Assembly (NCBI GenBank): GCA_051746765.1
Contig: JBNJFK010000139.1
Coordinates: 1-6,240, forward strand
DNA length: 6,240 nt
Reading direction: 5' to 3'
From: JBBEBE01 sp051746765
Lineage (GTDB): Bacteria > Bacteroidota > Rhodothermia > Balneolales > Balneolaceae
The stretch's first letter is position 1. Every line of letters begins with the position of its first letter. A program made the translations under genes and the position numbers. Positions 5,538 through 6,240 of the stretch are shown piece by piece. Under the pieces are notes generated by a model that worked only from the letters and a program-made list of their open reading frames with translations, was not told where the DNA came from and did not search any database.

Positions 5538-6240
5538 ATGAGTGAATTCCGTATCGAGAAAGATTCAATGGGTGAAGTGAACGTTCCGAAAGATGCGCTC
5601 TATCGTGCCCAGACACAGCGTGCATATGATAACTTTCCGGTCAGTGGAATTGGATTTCACCGCGATTTTCTTCGTGCACTCGGGTATGTGAAACAGGCTG
5701 CTGCACGAGTGAACGGTGCATTGGGTCTGTTGGACAAGGATCGTGCAGAGGCTATTGTGAGAGCTTCAGACGAGTTGATAGCTGGGGAGTTGGACAGCCA
5801 TTTTGTGGTGGATATTTTTCAGACAGGCTCAGGCACGTCAACAAATATGAACGCCAACGAAGTGCTTTCGACTCGGGCAACGGAGTTGCTGAAGGAGGAA
5901 GGCATCACAGTTCATCCGAATGATCATGTCAACTTCGGTCAGAGCTCCAATGATGTGATTCCGACGGCCATTCGAGTGGCTGCCGTTCTCTCCGTTCGTG
6001 AATCGCTGATACCGTCTCTTGCCCATCTTGAAAAGTCTCTGAAGGTGCGTGCAGAGGAGCTGGATCAGATAGTCAAGACGGGGCGGACGCACTTGATGGA
6101 TGCAATGCCTGTGACCATGGGGCAAGTGCTGCGTGGGTATGCCCGACAGATTGAGTTGGGAATCTCCCGGTTGGAGTCGGCCCTGGAACGGGTGCGAGAG
6201 CTTCCCCAGGGTGGAACTGCGGTTGGTACCGGAATCAATA
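5538..6240 (+). CDS. fumC: Class II fumarate hydratase (N-terminal half; cut by window edge)
   Basis: The first 234 residues of a protein normally near 465 residues; the rest is past the right edge. Class II fumarase is a cytoplasmic homotetramer that interconverts fumarate and L-malate in the TCA cycle without an iron-sulfur cluster. The sequence follows E. coli FumC throughout: EKDSMGEVNVP at 7-17, AQTQRA, the substrate loop GSGTSTNMN at 97-105, HPNDHVN at 126-132, QSSND at 135-139, and GRTHLMDA with catalytic H185 (E. coli H188), then GGTAVGTGIN at the edge. GSGTSTNMN and the HPND loop favour fumarase over aspartase, which belongs to the same superfamily, but the GSSxMPxKxN signature is not in view. 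A weak AGAG at 5525-5528 precedes the ATG. A terminator upstream suggests it is transcribed separately from the lipid genes. Confidence 0.95.
   Translation, partial: MSEFRIEKDSMGEVNVPKDALYRAQTQRAYDNFPVSGIGFHRDFLRALGYVKQAAARVNGALGLLDKDRAEAIVRASDELIAGELDSHFVVDIFQTGSGTSTNMNANEVLSTRATELLKEEGITVHPNDHVNFGQSSNDVIPTAIRVAAVLSVRESLIPSLAHLEKSLKVRAEELDQIVKTGRTHLMDAMPVTMGQVLRGYARQIELGISRLESALERVRELPQGGTAVGTGIN

Noticed and set aside
1..6240. CRISPR array, tRNA or rRNA gene, insertion sequence, prophage or toxin-antitoxin genes
   Set aside because: No regularly spaced repeats, tRNA-like cloverleaf, transposase motif or terminal inverted repeats were found; nearly all sequence is occupied by the six metabolic genes.

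Overview
This window carries six protein-coding genes, two of them cut by its edges. It reads as a bacterial lipid-modification locus followed by a central-metabolism gene. Base composition looks moderate (about half G+C by eye). Intergenic gaps are short and most starts lack a strong Shine-Dalgarno sequence. The serine palmitoyltransferase-like enzyme and its long GNAT-like neighbour are most familiar from Gram-negative sphingolipid makers such as the Bacteroidota and relatives, Caulobacter and some deltaproteobacterial lineages. I favour a Gram-negative bacterium, possibly of the Bacteroidota/FCB type, but the window does not fix the phylum.

Layout. At 1-533 on the minus strand is the N-terminal half of an extended short-chain dehydrogenase (NAD(P)-dependent epimerase/reductase type). 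A 113-bp divergent gap (534-646) with GGTTC/GAACC dyads separates it from the plus-strand genes. Two GT4-family retaining glycosyltransferases follow with only 4 bp between them (647-1786 and 1791-2939). An AT-rich 78-bp gap (2940-3017) holds a possible promoter, a tandem 12-bp repeat and a perfect 7-bp-arm dyad. Next come an alpha-oxoamine synthase with the full active site of serine palmitoyltransferase (3018-4259) and, 25 bp later, a 371-residue GNAT-like acyltransferase (4285-5400). A hairpin terminator (5421-5462) closes this run, and a class II fumarase begins at 5538 and leaves the window.

How the genes may work together. Spt would condense serine with an acyl thioester to give 3-ketosphinganine. 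The GNAT-like protein is a candidate for N-acylating it (the role of bCerS in Caulobacter). The divergent SDR is a candidate for reducing the 3-keto group (the role of CerR). The two GT4 enzymes could add a two-sugar head group, giving a glycosphingolipid. Only the Spt family assignment is strong from sequence alone; the rest of the pathway is inferred from family and gene context. The main alternative for the oxoamine synthase is the closely related cysteate fatty acyltransferase of capnine/sulfonolipid synthesis. The fumarase appears to be an unrelated, separately transcribed gene.
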